Assembly (NCBI RefSeq): GCF_003590335.1
Contig: NZ_MIET01000025.1
Location: forward strand, 1 to 64,000
From: Pseudoalteromonas sp. MSK9-3
GTDB taxonomy: Bacteria; Pseudomonadota; Gammaproteobacteria; Enterobacterales; Alteromonadaceae
Reading direction: 5' to 3'
DNA length: 64,000 nucleotides
In this document: piece by piece, positions 30,081-39,430 of the stretch
Position numbering within the stretch: the first letter of the stretch is position 1
How the letters are laid out: every line of letters starts with the position of its first letter
The notes under the pieces: model-generated
Told to the model about the DNA's origin: nothing
What the model saw: the letters and a program-made list of their open reading frames with translations, nothing else
Databases searched by the model: none
Program-made: the position numbers and the translations under genes

Positions 30081-31766
30081 ATGAAGTATATTGTGCTAAT
30101 GGTGTTAATTGTAAACGTGTTCGGCTGTGGAGGAGGTGCTGGAGAAAGTGCTGCATCAGAGCCGGTTATAACACCAATTACCGATCCCGTGAGCGAATCT
30201 CCAGTTGTAACGCCACCTACCACACCATCGACCCCCGACAATGTCGCGCCAACAGGATCTGTCGTGATAAGTGGCGAGTTGATTGAAGGGCAAATTATCA
30301 ATATTACCAATACATTAGAAGACAGCAATGGTTTGGGTGCTTTTACTTATCAGTGGTTCAAGGGGAATACTGAGATAGAAGGCAGTACGCAAAATAGCAT
30401 CACTTTATCCAGTAATGAAATAGATTTTACGATTTCTGTTCAGGTAAGTTATGTTGATGGTGATGGGTATAACGAGTCGATAATGAGTCAAGCAACAGAG
30501 CCGGTGTCTGCAATTGGGGTAGGCGAGCCTCCTGTGAGTAAACCGAATATTATTCTCATTATATCAGATGACCAAGGGGTAGATGCGTCGAATCAATATA
30601 GTTACTCTACTGACTTACCTAAAACACCGATATTAGATTCGTTAGCAACCTCAGGTGTGGTCTTTGATAATGCGTGGGCAACGCCTGCTTGTACAACAAC
30701 GCGAGGGACTATTATGACGGGTATGCATGGCGTAAATAGTGGCGTTAGCTTCGTCCCCGCAGTGATGGATACAAGTTTAACAACATTACCTCGATTTTTA
30801 GCTGAAAATGACGCTAGCAAAGCATATTCAATGGCGGTATTTGGTAAATGGCATTTAGGAGGCGGGGATCCCGACTTGTCTCATCCAAATAGCGCAGGGG
30901 TAGGGCACTACGTCGGGAACATTACAGGCACGTTAGATGACTACAGTGATTGGACGCTCACTGATAATGGTAGCCAAACGCAAGTGACCCAGTACCATAC
31001 AAGTAAAGTAACCGATTTGGCGATGGATTGGATCACACAGCAAACCAGTCCGTGGTTTGTATGGCTTGCGTATGTTGCCCCTCATTCACCTTTTCATTTA
31101 CCACCTAATGAGTTACATACACGCTCTGAGTTAAGTGGCTCTGCGGAGGACATAGCGCAAAACCCACGGCCTTATTATTTAGCAGCGATAGAGGCAATGG
31201 ATACTGAAATTGGGCGTTTATTGGCGTCATTACCCACTGATGAAAGAGAGAATACCCTCGTTATTTTTATTGGTGATAATGGTACACCCGCACCTGTCAT
31301 TGATACTAGCGTGTATGCGCGACAGCATAGTAAAAATAGTTTATATGAAGGTGGGATCAGAGTGCCTCTTCTGGTTTCAGGCAACCTGCTTAACAAGCAA
31401 AATACCAGAGAAAGTCGCTTAGTTAATAGCACGGATTTATATGCAACCATTGTACAAATAGCGGGTGGAGATATTACTCAGGTTTACAATAGCCATAGTT
31501 TTTACGACACACTGTTTGACGTCGTCCCAAACCCCTCTGTTCGTCAATATAATTATGCTGATTTTCAGCGTAATGGCGTGGCTGGCTGGGCTGTACGCAA
31601 TCAAGACTATAAATTGTTGTCCATCGACTCGCAGCAACAGGCACTTTTTGATATGAATGTTGATATAAACGAGCAAAATGATTTATTACAGTCTGGGGAT
31701 GATTGGTCTGCGCTCGTATTAGAGTTAGCTGAATATGGGCAGTCTATTAAAAGTGGGTCGGATTAA
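30081..31766 (+). CDS. Sulfatase-family lipoprotein with Ig-like domain and atypical active-site motif
   Basis: A 561-residue predicted lipoprotein (lipobox VNVFGCGGG, Cys at residue 16). A Pro/Thr-rich linker comes next. An Ig-like domain follows (about residues 53-145, starting APTGSVVISGEL), then an alkaline-phosphatase-fold sulfatase domain beginning NIILIISDDQG. The metal ligands DD and the late IFIGDNGTPAP are present, as is FGKWHLGG. The formylglycine position reads CTTTRGTIMTG rather than the canonical C-x-P-S-R. Arylsulfatase-type activity is therefore probable but not certain. It is likely at the cell surface or periplasmic face. Confidence 0.83.
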   Translation: MKYIVLMVLIVNVFGCGGGAGESAASEPVITPITDPVSESPVVTPPTTPSTPDNVAPTGSVVISGELIEGQIINITNTLEDSNGLGAFTYQWFKGNTEIEGSTQNSITLSSNEIDFTISVQVSYVDGDGYNESIMSQATEPVSAIGVGEPPVSKPNIILIISDDQGVDASNQYSYSTDLPKTPILDSLATSGVVFDNAWATPACTTTRGTIMTGMHGVNSGVSFVPAVMDTSLTTLPRFLAENDASKAYSMAVFGKWHLGGGDPDLSHPNSAGVGHYVGNITGTLDDYSDWTLTDNGSQTQVTQYHTSKVTDLAMDWITQQTSPWFVWLAYVAPHSPFHLPPNELHTRSELSGSAEDIAQNPRPYYLAAIEAMDTEIGRLLASLPTDERENTLVIFIGDNGTPAPVIDTSVYARQHSKNSLYEGGIRVPLLVSGNLLNKQNTRESRLVNSTDLYATIVQIAGGDITQVYNSHSFYDTLFDVVPNPSVRQYNYADFQRNGVAGWAVRNQDYKLLSIDSQQQALFDMNVDINEQNDLLQSGDDWSALVLELAEYGQSIKSGSD

Positions 31767-31775
31767 CAGAGAAAA

Positions 31776-31806
31776 AAACCCAAGCTATTTTGGCTTGGGC
31801 TTTTTA
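31776..31806 (+). terminator. Intrinsic terminator between sulfatase and sdaA genes
   Basis: CCCAAGC (31779-31785) pairs with GCTTGGG (31793-31799). It is flanked by an A-run before and TTTTT after, so it can serve both convergent genes. Confidence 0.88.
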
Positions 31807-31827
31807 TAGAGTAACTTAATTAATACG

Positions 31828-33204
31828 TTAACACTCGATAATGTTAACGGCTAAACCGCCTCGTGCCGTTTCTTTATATTTAGTTTTCATATCGTTACCA
31901 GTATCGAGCATAGTTTTGATCACTTTATCGAGTGATACTTTTTGCTCACCGGTTCCGCGAATAGCAAGGCGCGATGCGTTAATGGCTTTAACTGCCCCCA
32001 TGGCATTACGCTCAATACACGGTACCTGCACTAACCCACCTACTGGATCACAGGTGAGGCCTAAATTATGTTCCATGCCGATTTCAGCTGCATTTTCAAC
32101 ATGAACCACATTCCCCCCCATTATTTCGGTTAATGCGCCTGCCGCCATTGAGCACGCTACGCCGACTTCACCTTGACAGCCTACTTCAGCACCAGAGATA
32201 GAGGCATTCTTTTTATATAAAATACCAATAGCGGCCGCAGTTAATAAGTAACGTGTCGCGATTTCTTCGTCTACTTCACGAATGAACGTGTGGTAGTACA
32301 TCAACACCGAGGGTAAAATCCCAGCCGCACCATTTGTGGGGGCGGTAACAACGCGCCCGCCAGCTGCATTTTCTTCATTGACGGCTAATGCAAACAAATC
32401 AACCCAATCCATAGCGCGCAGTGGGTCGTTACTGTCTTCTACGTTCAACTTTAGATATAAGCTGGGTGCACGGCGACGAACTTTTAAACCACCAGGTAGG
32501 ATACCTTCGGTTTTCATACCTCGTTCAATACAAGCTTTCATAACTTGCCAAATATTAAACAACTCGGCTTTGATATCAACTTCTGAACGGAGGGTTTTTT
32601 CATTGGCCATCATTAAAGACGACACACTTAAACCCGAATCTTTGCATAGGGTAAGGAGTTCCGCAGCGTTTTCAAATAAATACGGTGCCGGGTTTTGTGC
32701 TCTCACATCTAGTGCGGCTTGTTTTTCACTGTCGAATTGCTCATCGGTAACAATAAAGCCGCCACCAATAGAGTAATAAACTTGACTGTGAATTCGTTCT
32801 TCGCCGTTAAATGCAATGATCTCCATTGCGTTTGAATGTTTAGGTAGGGTTTTTCTTCGATGAAAAACAATGGCACCTTGCTTTGGGAAAGCGGCTTGTT
32901 TTGTCTGATCCAGATAAATAATTTGTTCTTGTTCTATTTTATCTAAAATTGAAGGGACAGCATCAGCATCAATGGTTTCTGGGTCGTAACCTGCAAGCCC
33001 AAGAATAACGGCTTTACCTGAACCGTGCCCAATACCTGTTTGTCCTAATGAACCATATAGCTCTACTTTTACCGCTGTAACGTCTTCGATAATTCCTTGA
33101 GATTGTAAATCTGATACGAATAAGCGAGACGCGCGCATTGGACCAACGGTATGTGACGACGAAGGCCCAATACCGATACTAAACATATCAAATGCACTAA
33201 TCAT
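31828..33204 (-). CDS. sdaA: L-serine ammonia-lyase, iron-sulfur dependent
   Basis: A 458-residue single-chain L-serine dehydratase. The beta domain comes first (GIGPSSSHTVGPMRASR) and the alpha domain second. The conserved cysteines for the [4Fe-4S] cluster lie in GAEVGCQGEVGVACSMAAG and GLTCDPVGGLVQVPCIERN. It converts L-serine to pyruvate and ammonia in the cytosol; the cluster is oxygen-sensitive. Its length and order match E. coli SdaA/SdaB. It is separated from nudL by about 90 bases and could be transcribed with or apart from it. Confidence 0.95.
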   Translation of the reverse strand: MISAFDMFSIGIGPSSSHTVGPMRASRLFVSDLQSQGIIEDVTAVKVELYGSLGQTGIGHGSGKAVILGLAGYDPETIDADAVPSILDKIEQEQIIYLDQTKQAAFPKQGAIVFHRRKTLPKHSNAMEIIAFNGEERIHSQVYYSIGGGFIVTDEQFDSEKQAALDVRAQNPAPYLFENAAELLTLCKDSGLSVSSLMMANEKTLRSEVDIKAELFNIWQVMKACIERGMKTEGILPGGLKVRRRAPSLYLKLNVEDSNDPLRAMDWVDLFALAVNEENAAGGRVVTAPTNGAAGILPSVLMYYHTFIREVDEEIATRYLLTAAAIGILYKKNASISGAEVGCQGEVGVACSMAAGALTEIMGGNVVHVENAAEIGMEHNLGLTCDPVGGLVQVPCIERNAMGAVKAINASRLAIRGTGEQKVSLDKVIKTMLDTGNDMKTKYKETARGGLAVNIIEC

Positions 33205-33294
33205 ATTCTTTACTCAACATTGCCTTTTGAACGGGCGCACATCATAACTTTAAAAAAGATAATTGTAACCAGTTCAATTATGAATTTATTATGC

Positions 33295-33858
33295 TTATTT
33301 AACGAGTTTGATAAAGTTTTTTACCACACTGGCAGTCGCACCCCAAAGTAGGCCATGGGGGGTTAAAAACCCATCCATTTTGCGACTGACTCCCGCGTGT
33401 TCAACGTGAATACTTTGCCAGTTACGATTGTTTAGCAGCGCAGATATATTAATGGTGAAGGCATGCTCCACTTCATCACTGTTTGTGTGCCAAGTCGTGT
33501 CATTACTGAGAGTCGCTACAACAGGCATAATACTGAAACCCGTTAAGGTGTGATACTCTTTGAGTTGCCCAAGAGGTGTAATGTTTTTTGGGTTAATACC
33601 TAACTCTTCGCGTGTTTCGCGGATAGCTGTATCGGTTTTAGACATATCGTGCGGCTCTACTTTACCACCAGGAAAGCAAATTTGGCTTGGGTGGTGGTGC
33701 AAGTAAGCTGGTCGTTTACAAAAGAGCAAAGCCGCTTCACCGTTTTTCTCGACAAGAGGTAACAAAATTGCGCTGTCACGCACTTTACCCTTTGGCAACG
33801 GGCATTTGCTTATTTCAGCATGAATGTGAAACCGGGCTACAACATCTGTTAGTGTCAC
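33295..33858 (-). CDS. nudL: Nudix hydrolase, CoA pyrophosphatase type (NudL)
   Basis: A 187-residue Nudix protein. The UPF0035 signature LLFCKRPAYLHHHPSQICFP precedes the Nudix box, which begins GGKVEPHD and ends AIRETREELGI. That combination marks the CoA-pyrophosphatase branch (NudL/PCD1), which cleaves CoA to phosphopantetheine and 3',5'-ADP. It lies 14 bases downstream of pabB on the same strand. The pair pabB-nudL is a conserved gammaproteobacterial neighbourhood, so co-transcription is likely. Confidence 0.9.
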   Translation of the reverse strand: MTLTDVVARFHIHAEISKCPLPKGKVRDSAILLPLVEKNGEAALLFCKRPAYLHHHPSQICFPGGKVEPHDMSKTDTAIRETREELGINPKNITPLGQLKEYHTLTGFSIMPVVATLSNDTTWHTNSDEVEHAFTINISALLNNRNWQSIHVEHAGVSRKMDGFLTPHGLLWGATASVVKNFIKLVK

Positions 33859-33872
33859 ATTCGCTCCTACAT

Positions 33873-35234
33873 TTATTCACTGGTTCTAAGTATAGGCAAT
33901 ATTTTTTGTACTTTATGGAAAGTTTCTTGGTATTCACTGTTTGCATCTGAATCCGCCACAATACCGCCGCCAGCCCAGCAATAAATGTGCTGTTCGTCGC
34001 ATACTAGAGTTCGAATTGTGATAGAGGTGTCCATCCGACCACATGCACTAAGGTAACCAATAGAGCCACAATAAACGCTGCGTCTATGTGGTTCAAGCTC
34101 TTCAATAATTTCCATAGCTCGAATTTTAGGTGCGCCAGTAATTGACCCACCAGGGAATGCTGCGTGTAATTGATCGATTGCTGTTTTACCGTCAGCGAGT
34201 TCACTTGTTACTGTACTAACTAAGTGATGCACCGCAGGAAAGCTTTCTATGTGAAATAGTTTGGGGACACATACAGACCCAGGCTTTGCCACTTTACCTA
34301 AATCATTTCGGAGCAAATCTACAATCATCACGTTTTCTGCGCGGTCTTTGGGACTATGTTGCAATTTGATGCTTTGTTGATGATCTGCATCACTGTCCTC
34401 TAGCCTTGGCAAGGTGCCTTTTATAGGCTTAGACTCAACTTGCTTACCGTTAACCAATAAAAAACGCTCCGGCGATACTGATAGAATGGTACCGTTAGGC
34501 AAATTCATAAAAGCAGAAAAAGGGGCTTTGTTCTGGGTTTGTAGCTTTTTATAGGCGTCCCATGGTGTACCAGTAAAGCTTGCACTAAAGCGTTGTGCTA
34601 GGTTGATTTGATAACAGTCGCCGCTTTTTAAATATGCTTGGATCTGCTCGAATTTCTCAAAGTATTGTGCTTGCGTAAGATTAGATACCCAATCGTTCTC
34701 TAAACGAAATGGGGTAATGTTAGTTTGTTTGTCATTACTATTTAGCAATGACAGGTAACTTTGTTCGTTATCAACAGTCGGCTGTGAGACGTAGTACCAT
34801 GTGTTGGTCAGGTTATCTTTAATTAAAGCATCAAGATATAAGCCCACCACCATATCTGGTAACTTAATATCTTGTTGTGCATAGTTGGGTAGCTTTTCAA
34901 TGTAGCGGCCTAGGTCGTAGCCGAAATACCCAAGCCAGCCACCGCTAAATGGCAAGTCGAATGGCGCAGGTGTTTGGCATAGTCGCGTTAAATGGTGGTG
35001 AATCATTTCACACCACGTTAAACGCGTTGGATTACCATCTAAAAAGACGTGTTGTGATCTCGCTTCTAGTACATGAACAGGATTAATACTGATGATGTCA
35101 TAGCGGCTGTTTTCATGCTGTGCATTACTAGAATCGAGTAATATTGCGTGTGGCAAGTGGGCAAATTGTTCAAAAAGTGCCACAGTTGATAGCGATATGT
35201 CTAATTTTTTACAATTGATTTGCTCATTTATCAT
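33873..35234 (-). CDS. pabB: Aminodeoxychorismate synthase component I
   Basis: A 453-residue chorismate-utilising enzyme of PabB length. It has the N-terminal tryptophan-binding-like lobe with FSGGWLGYFGYDLG. The C-terminal catalytic domain contains YQINLAQRFSA, SKPIKGTLPR and GGSITGAPKIRAMEI, followed by SVYCGSIGYLS. With PabA (glutaminase, not in this window) it makes 4-amino-4-deoxychorismate for folate. PabB is preferred over TrpE by length, the pabB-nudL context and the PIKGTLPR motif, where Lys is the PabB-type nucleophile. Confidence 0.93.
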   Translation of the reverse strand: MINEQINCKKLDISLSTVALFEQFAHLPHAILLDSSNAQHENSRYDIISINPVHVLEARSQHVFLDGNPTRLTWCEMIHHHLTRLCQTPAPFDLPFSGGWLGYFGYDLGRYIEKLPNYAQQDIKLPDMVVGLYLDALIKDNLTNTWYYVSQPTVDNEQSYLSLLNSNDKQTNITPFRLENDWVSNLTQAQYFEKFEQIQAYLKSGDCYQINLAQRFSASFTGTPWDAYKKLQTQNKAPFSAFMNLPNGTILSVSPERFLLVNGKQVESKPIKGTLPRLEDSDADHQQSIKLQHSPKDRAENVMIVDLLRNDLGKVAKPGSVCVPKLFHIESFPAVHHLVSTVTSELADGKTAIDQLHAAFPGGSITGAPKIRAMEIIEELEPHRRSVYCGSIGYLSACGRMDTSITIRTLVCDEQHIYCWAGGGIVADSDANSEYQETFHKVQKILPILRTSE

Positions 35235-35391
35235 TTACTTGAACCTGAAAACTAGCCCGAAACGGGCGGGGAGGGTATCATACTTATCTAGTTTTCTACA
35301 GTCACCGTATGGTCACTGTTAACCGTCACAATCGTCTAGATGTATTCTGTTATTGACTGAGTGCGTTAATAACACAAATTAAGGAACCGTC

Positions 35392-36918
35392 ATGAGTATG
35401 ATCCGTCAGCAAGACTTCATCGACAGTATTGAAGATGCTTTACAATATATCTCTTTTTATCATCCATTAGATTTTGTTCAAGCGCTAGAAAAGGCGTACC
35501 ACAAAGAAGAAAGCAAAGCAGCTAAAGATGCGATAGCACAAATTTTGATAAACTCACGAATGTCTGCTGAAGGCAAACGCCCATTGTGTCAAGACACTGG
35601 GATCGTGACCTGTTTTGTAAAAGTTGGTATGGATGTTAAATGGGATCAAACGGATTTAACCGTTCAGCAAATGGTTGATGCAGGTACTCGCCGTGCGTAT
35701 TTGAACCCTGACAATCCATTGCGTGCGTCTATCGTAGCAGATCCAGCTGGTAGCCGTAAAAACACCAAAGATAACACGCCTTCTGTTGTCCACATTGATA
35801 TGGTGGCAGGCGGAGAAGTTGAGGTGATGATTGCTGCAAAGGGCGGCGGTTCAGAGAACAAAACCAAAATGGTCATGCTTAATCCATCAGATGATGTTGC
35901 TGCATGGGTTGAAAAAACCTTACCAACAATGGGGGCTGGTTGGTGTCCACCAGGCATGTTAGGTATAGGTATTGGTGGTACTGCTGAAAAAGCCGCGGTA
36001 CTTGCGAAAGAGTCTTTAATGGACCCAGTTGATATTCACGAACTTCAAGAGCGCGGTGCAGAAACGGCTGAAGAAAAGCTTCGTCTTGAGATTTTTGAGC
36101 GTGCGAACAAATTAGGGATTGGTGCTCAAGGGCTGGGTGGATTAACTACTGTCGTTGATATCAAAATTAAAACGGCACCAACACATGCAGCGTCAAAGCC
36201 AGTTGTCATGATCCCGAACTGTGCTGCTACACGACATGTACACTTTACATTAGATGGTTCTGGTCCCGCTGATCTTAAAGCGCCAAAGCTAGAAGATTGG
36301 CCAGAAGTGACATGGGAAGTGGGCGAAGATACACGCCGTGTTAACTTAGACACGTTAACCAAAGAAGACACCCATGATTGGAAAATGGGCGAAACAGTCT
36401 TATTGTCTGGCAAGATTTTAACGGGTCGTGATGCGGCGCACAAACGTTTACAAGATATGATAAATTCGGGCGAAGGCTTACCGAAAGACGTTGACTTTAA
36501 TAATAAGTTTATCTACTACGTTGGCCCTGTTGATGCGGTTGGCGATGAAGCGGTTGGTCCAGCAGGCCCGACAACAGCAACACGTATGGATAAATTTACT
36601 GATTTAATGCTAGAAAGTACCGGCATTGTTGGCATGATAGGTAAAGCTGAACGTGGCCCAGCAACGGTCGAGTCAATTAAACAGAATAAATCTGTGTATT
36701 TGATGGCAGTAGGTGGTGCGGCATATTTAGTGGCTAAGGCCATTAAAAAATCACGAGTTGTTGCTTTTGAAGACCTGGGTATGGAAGCGATTTATGAGTT
36801 TGAAGTGGAAGATATGCCTGTCACAGTCGCGGTAGACAGCACCGGCGCGAATGCGCATGAGCAGGGACCTGCTATTTGGAAAGCGAAGATCGAAGAGCTT
36901 GATAGCAAGCTAAAATAA
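35392..36918 (+). CDS. fumA: Class I (iron-sulfur) fumarate hydratase
   Basis: A 508-residue class I fumarase with fused alpha and beta domains. The cysteines expected to hold the [4Fe-4S] cluster are visible in RPLCQDTGI, WCPPGMLGIGIG and IPNCAATRH. The C-terminal beta domain has YYVGPVDAVGDEAVGPAGPT. It interconverts fumarate and malate in the TCA cycle. The ATG at 35392 follows AAGGAACC; a second in-frame ATG six bases on is possible. It is divergent from pabB with a 157-base shared promoter region and ends at its own terminator. Confidence 0.95.
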   Translation: MSMIRQQDFIDSIEDALQYISFYHPLDFVQALEKAYHKEESKAAKDAIAQILINSRMSAEGKRPLCQDTGIVTCFVKVGMDVKWDQTDLTVQQMVDAGTRRAYLNPDNPLRASIVADPAGSRKNTKDNTPSVVHIDMVAGGEVEVMIAAKGGGSENKTKMVMLNPSDDVAAWVEKTLPTMGAGWCPPGMLGIGIGGTAEKAAVLAKESLMDPVDIHELQERGAETAEEKLRLEIFERANKLGIGAQGLGGLTTVVDIKIKTAPTHAASKPVVMIPNCAATRHVHFTLDGSGPADLKAPKLEDWPEVTWEVGEDTRRVNLDTLTKEDTHDWKMGETVLLSGKILTGRDAAHKRLQDMINSGEGLPKDVDFNNKFIYYVGPVDAVGDEAVGPAGPTTATRMDKFTDLMLESTGIVGMIGKAERGPATVESIKQNKSVYLMAVGGAAYLVAKAIKKSRVVAFEDLGMEAIYEFEVEDMPVTVAVDSTGANAHEQGPAIWKAKIEELDSKLK

Positions 36919-36940
36919 GCTCGTAAAAAATAAAGACTAA

Positions 36941-36976
36941 AAACCGCATTTGAGGCAACTTTCATGCGGTTTTTTG
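36941..36976 (+). terminator. Intrinsic terminator of the fumarase gene
   Basis: AAACCGCAT (36941-36949) pairs with ATGCGGTTT (36964-36972), with a T-run to 36975. Confidence 0.88.
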
Positions 36977-37003
36977 TAATTATATCTGTACATGGTTAAA
37001 TCA

Positions 37004-37021
37004 CTTTACGTTAACGTAAAG
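37004..37021. promoter_or_regulatory. Perfect 18-bp palindrome upstream of leucine dehydrogenase
   Basis: CTTTACGTTAACGTAAAG is a perfect inverted repeat lying between the fumarase terminator and the leucine dehydrogenase gene, 228 bases before its start. Its TTTACGTTAACGTAAA core is like the operator described for LiuR, the MerR-family regulator of branched-chain amino-acid catabolism in Shewanella-type bacteria. The assignment rests on memory of the motif and on the target gene's function. Confidence 0.6.
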
Positions 37022-37248
37022 CAACCTTGCTCATATTAAAGATATTTTAACTACCTCAGTCATTTTTCAATCATGTTTTGGCTAAACTATGTTGTTATTT
37101 TTATTTTTCAGCATTGGGTATTTGAATATGTTTCAAATTGTAGGTTGATCATCTCATTTCCTAGTAACGCAAAACAGATAGTGATAGAGTTTTGCCAGTT
37201 TCAGCGCTACTCGTCCCTTAGGGGCTAAAAATTTCGGAGAACTATAAA
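37022..37248. other. Leader region of leucine dehydrogenase gene
   Basis: About 230 AT-rich bases after the palindrome, presumably holding the promoter and 5' leader. I see no further gene or terminator in it. Confidence 0.35.
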
Positions 37249-38289
37249 GTGGCTGTTTTTAACCAAGTTGAATTTGATAATCATGAACAAGTTGTATTTT
37301 GTGCCGACGAGGCTTCAGGCCTTAAAGCAATTATTGCTGTACATAACACGAAGTTAGGACCTGCCGTTGGTGGGTGTCGTATGTGGGACTACGCTAAAGA
37401 TGAAGACGCTGTATATGATGTACTGCGTCTATCTAAAGGTATGACGTATAAAAACGCTGTTGCACGCTTACCATTTGGTGGCGGTAAGTCGGTTATTATC
37501 GGTGATGCTAAGACCATAAAATCGGATGCATTGTTCAAAGCATTTGGTAGGCATTTAGAGCGTTTAGGTGGCAGCTATTATTCGGCTGAAGACGTGAATA
37601 TTACCACCGGTGATGTAATGGTAATGAATCAAGAGACAAACTATGTATTAGGTCTCGAAGGTAAAAGTGGTAACCCATCACCATTTACTGCTTTAGGGAC
37701 GTTCTTAGGGATTAAAGCTGCTTATCAACACAAGCACGGTCACCAAGACTTATCAGGTGTTAAAGTGTCAGTGCAAGGTCTTGGTGCCGTTGCATATGGT
37801 TTGTGTAAATATTTGCATGAAGCGGGTGCTGAGTTGTTTGTTACTGACATTAATCTGGCGTCAGTTGACAGAGTTGTAACAGACTTTGGCGCAACAGCGG
37901 TAGGTATTGATGAAATTTACGACTTAGATGTCGACGTATATGCTCCGTGTGCTTTAGGAGCAACAATAAACGATGAAACAATTCCTCGTATTAAAGCGAG
38001 TATTATCGCAGGCTGTGCAAATAACCAATTGGCTGAATGTCGTCATGGTGAGATTTTACGTGAAAAAGGCGTACTTTATGCACCAGATTATGTAATAAAC
38101 GCTGGCGGTATTATCAATGTTTATTACGAAACCAAGCCTGAAGGCTATAATGAAGCGTTATCTACTAAACACGTTGAAGGTATTTTTGACACTTTAGCAG
38201 AGATTTTTTCGCGGTCTGAATCAGAGCAGAAATCAACTCACATTATTGCTGATGCATTGGCACAAGAGATCATCAGTAACGGACTATAA
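37249..38289 (+). CDS. ldh: Leucine (Glu/Leu/Phe/Val family) dehydrogenase
   Basis: A 346-residue amino-acid dehydrogenase. The N-terminal catalytic domain has GPAVGGCRMW, LRLSKGMTYKNA and the Lys-bearing LPFGGGKSVI. The Rossmann domain has VQGLGAVAYGLCKYLHEAG. PDYVINAGGIINVYYE is near the end. Length and motifs fit leucine dehydrogenase, which deaminates branched-chain amino acids to 2-oxo acids with NAD+. It starts at GTG 37249 after CGGAGA. The LiuR-like palindrome upstream supports a role in branched-chain amino-acid breakdown. Confidence 0.92.
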   Translation: MAVFNQVEFDNHEQVVFCADEASGLKAIIAVHNTKLGPAVGGCRMWDYAKDEDAVYDVLRLSKGMTYKNAVARLPFGGGKSVIIGDAKTIKSDALFKAFGRHLERLGGSYYSAEDVNITTGDVMVMNQETNYVLGLEGKSGNPSPFTALGTFLGIKAAYQHKHGHQDLSGVKVSVQGLGAVAYGLCKYLHEAGAELFVTDINLASVDRVVTDFGATAVGIDEIYDLDVDVYAPCALGATINDETIPRIKASIIAGCANNQLAECRHGEILREKGVLYAPDYVINAGGIINVYYETKPEGYNEALSTKHVEGIFDTLAEIFSRSESEQKSTHIIADALAQEIISNGL

Positions 38290-38322
38290 TAAACAGGTTA
38301 ATTACTACTTGTTAGATCAGAT

Positions 38323-38352
38323 AAAAGGACATGCTTAGCATGTCCTTTTTTG
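38323..38352 (+). terminator. Intrinsic terminator of leucine dehydrogenase gene
   Basis: AAAAGGACATGC (38323-38334), loop TTA, GCATGTCCTTTTTT (38338-38351). It overlaps a spurious upstream in-frame ATG (38331) of the next gene, which argues for that gene's later start. Confidence 0.93.
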
Positions 38353-38378
38353 TTGAGTGGCTATTTATTGGATATATT

Positions 38379-39020
38379 ATGAAGGTGATTGATAAAGCAA
38401 GTTGGCCCCGCTCTGCACACTTTGCTTTTTATAAAGAGTTTGAGCAACCCAACTTTAATGTGACGGTCGATTTACAGATTGGCAGATTACATGAGTTTGC
38501 TAAGCGACATAAAGTGTCATTCACTCATTGTTATTTGTATTGTTTATCTCAGGCAATTGAAACATATGAGCCCATCAGGTATCGAATTACAGATGACGAG
38601 GTTGTTGTGACAGAAACAGTCACTCTCAGTACTGTATTTTTAAAAGAGGACGAGACATTTCGTTTTGTACCGTTAGAGGCTCATTCAGATATTTTTTCTT
38701 TTGCAAGGAATGCGCAATTGTCAAAAGAGAGTCACCTACAACTTCCCTTATTTAATGATGCATTTTTGTCTAGAGCTCGTGATTTAAATCAGGTGTATGT
38801 TTCTATATTACCATGGTTTAGCTTTACGAGCTTTAGCCATGCTGTTTTCGCGCGTTCACAAGACAGTGGTATCCCTAAGTTTGTATTTGGAAAGTTCAAT
38901 CAAGAAATTGGTACGATCCCGTTAAATATAGAGGTTCATCATGGTCTTATGGATGGGGTACATGTCGCTAAATTAATCACTGAGATTGAGAATCAAATAC
39001 TTAAGTTAACTAAAAACTAA
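38379..39020 (+). CDS. Chloramphenicol acetyltransferase-fold (CatA-like) protein
   Basis: A 213-residue CAT-family trimeric acetyltransferase. The catalytic His signature VHHGLMDGVHVAKL is near residue 187. Family features PRSAHFAFYKEF at the start, FTHCYLYCLSQAI and SILPWFSFTSFSHA are also present. Clinical CAT enzymes inactivate chloramphenicol, but chromosomal homologues in marine bacteria often have unknown substrates, so resistance should not be assumed. ATG 38379 was chosen since the earlier ATG lies inside the preceding terminator. The ribosome site is weak (GGATA), so expression may be low. Confidence 0.85.
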   Translation: MKVIDKASWPRSAHFAFYKEFEQPNFNVTVDLQIGRLHEFAKRHKVSFTHCYLYCLSQAIETYEPIRYRITDDEVVVTETVTLSTVFLKEDETFRFVPLEAHSDIFSFARNAQLSKESHLQLPLFNDAFLSRARDLNQVYVSILPWFSFTSFSHAVFARSQDSGIPKFVFGKFNQEIGTIPLNIEVHHGLMDGVHVAKLITEIENQILKLTKN

Positions 39021-39430
39021 GGTTGTTTTTTAGTCATTTATGGCGTTAGCTGTTTGTTAGTGAAAAAATAACAATAAATTTTTTTATGAATCATAATAAA
39101 TTTCTTTTAATTCAATGGGGTGGGTTTGTTTTTTACGAATAATATAAATCCATTACAATATTTTGTTGTGTTGTAATAAATTGTAAATAAGATAGCTTAA
39201 CTGCTTTATAATCAAAGGCTACAGGCTTTACTGTAAAAAATGCTTGTTAATTTTTTGTTTTACATCGAGTTTATTTTTTATTGTCAACAAAAATTGTTTT
39301 GCCTGTGAAGTTGACACATGGACTTGCATTTAGCATTATTGGACAGTTGATATCTGTTAAAAGATATCAGGGTTGCTCTGTAAAGGGTGATAAAATTATA
39401 AAAGTAACATTACTTAATTGGTTGGGAACT
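39021..39430. promoter_or_regulatory. Upstream region of the TonB2 operon
   Basis: About 410 very AT-rich bases. It contains an inverted repeat at 39348-39369 (TGATATCT, six-base loop, AGATATCA) about 60 bases before the first gene, a possible operator or leader hairpin. No Fur-type site is obvious. An open frame from 39281 runs in frame into the DUF3450 gene, but its N-terminus is not a signal peptide and is rejected. Confidence 0.4.

Noticed and set aside
38331-38378. Earlier start of the CAT-like gene
   Set aside because: The ATG lies inside the terminator of the preceding gene and adds a non-family hydrophobic segment.
39281-39430. Upstream extension of the DUF3450 gene
   Set aside because: The added residues do not form a signal peptide, whereas the ATG at 39431 begins one.
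39021-39430. Fur box upstream of the TonB2 operon
   Set aside because: AT-rich stretches resemble parts of the GATAAT pattern, but no 19-base site with good symmetry was found.
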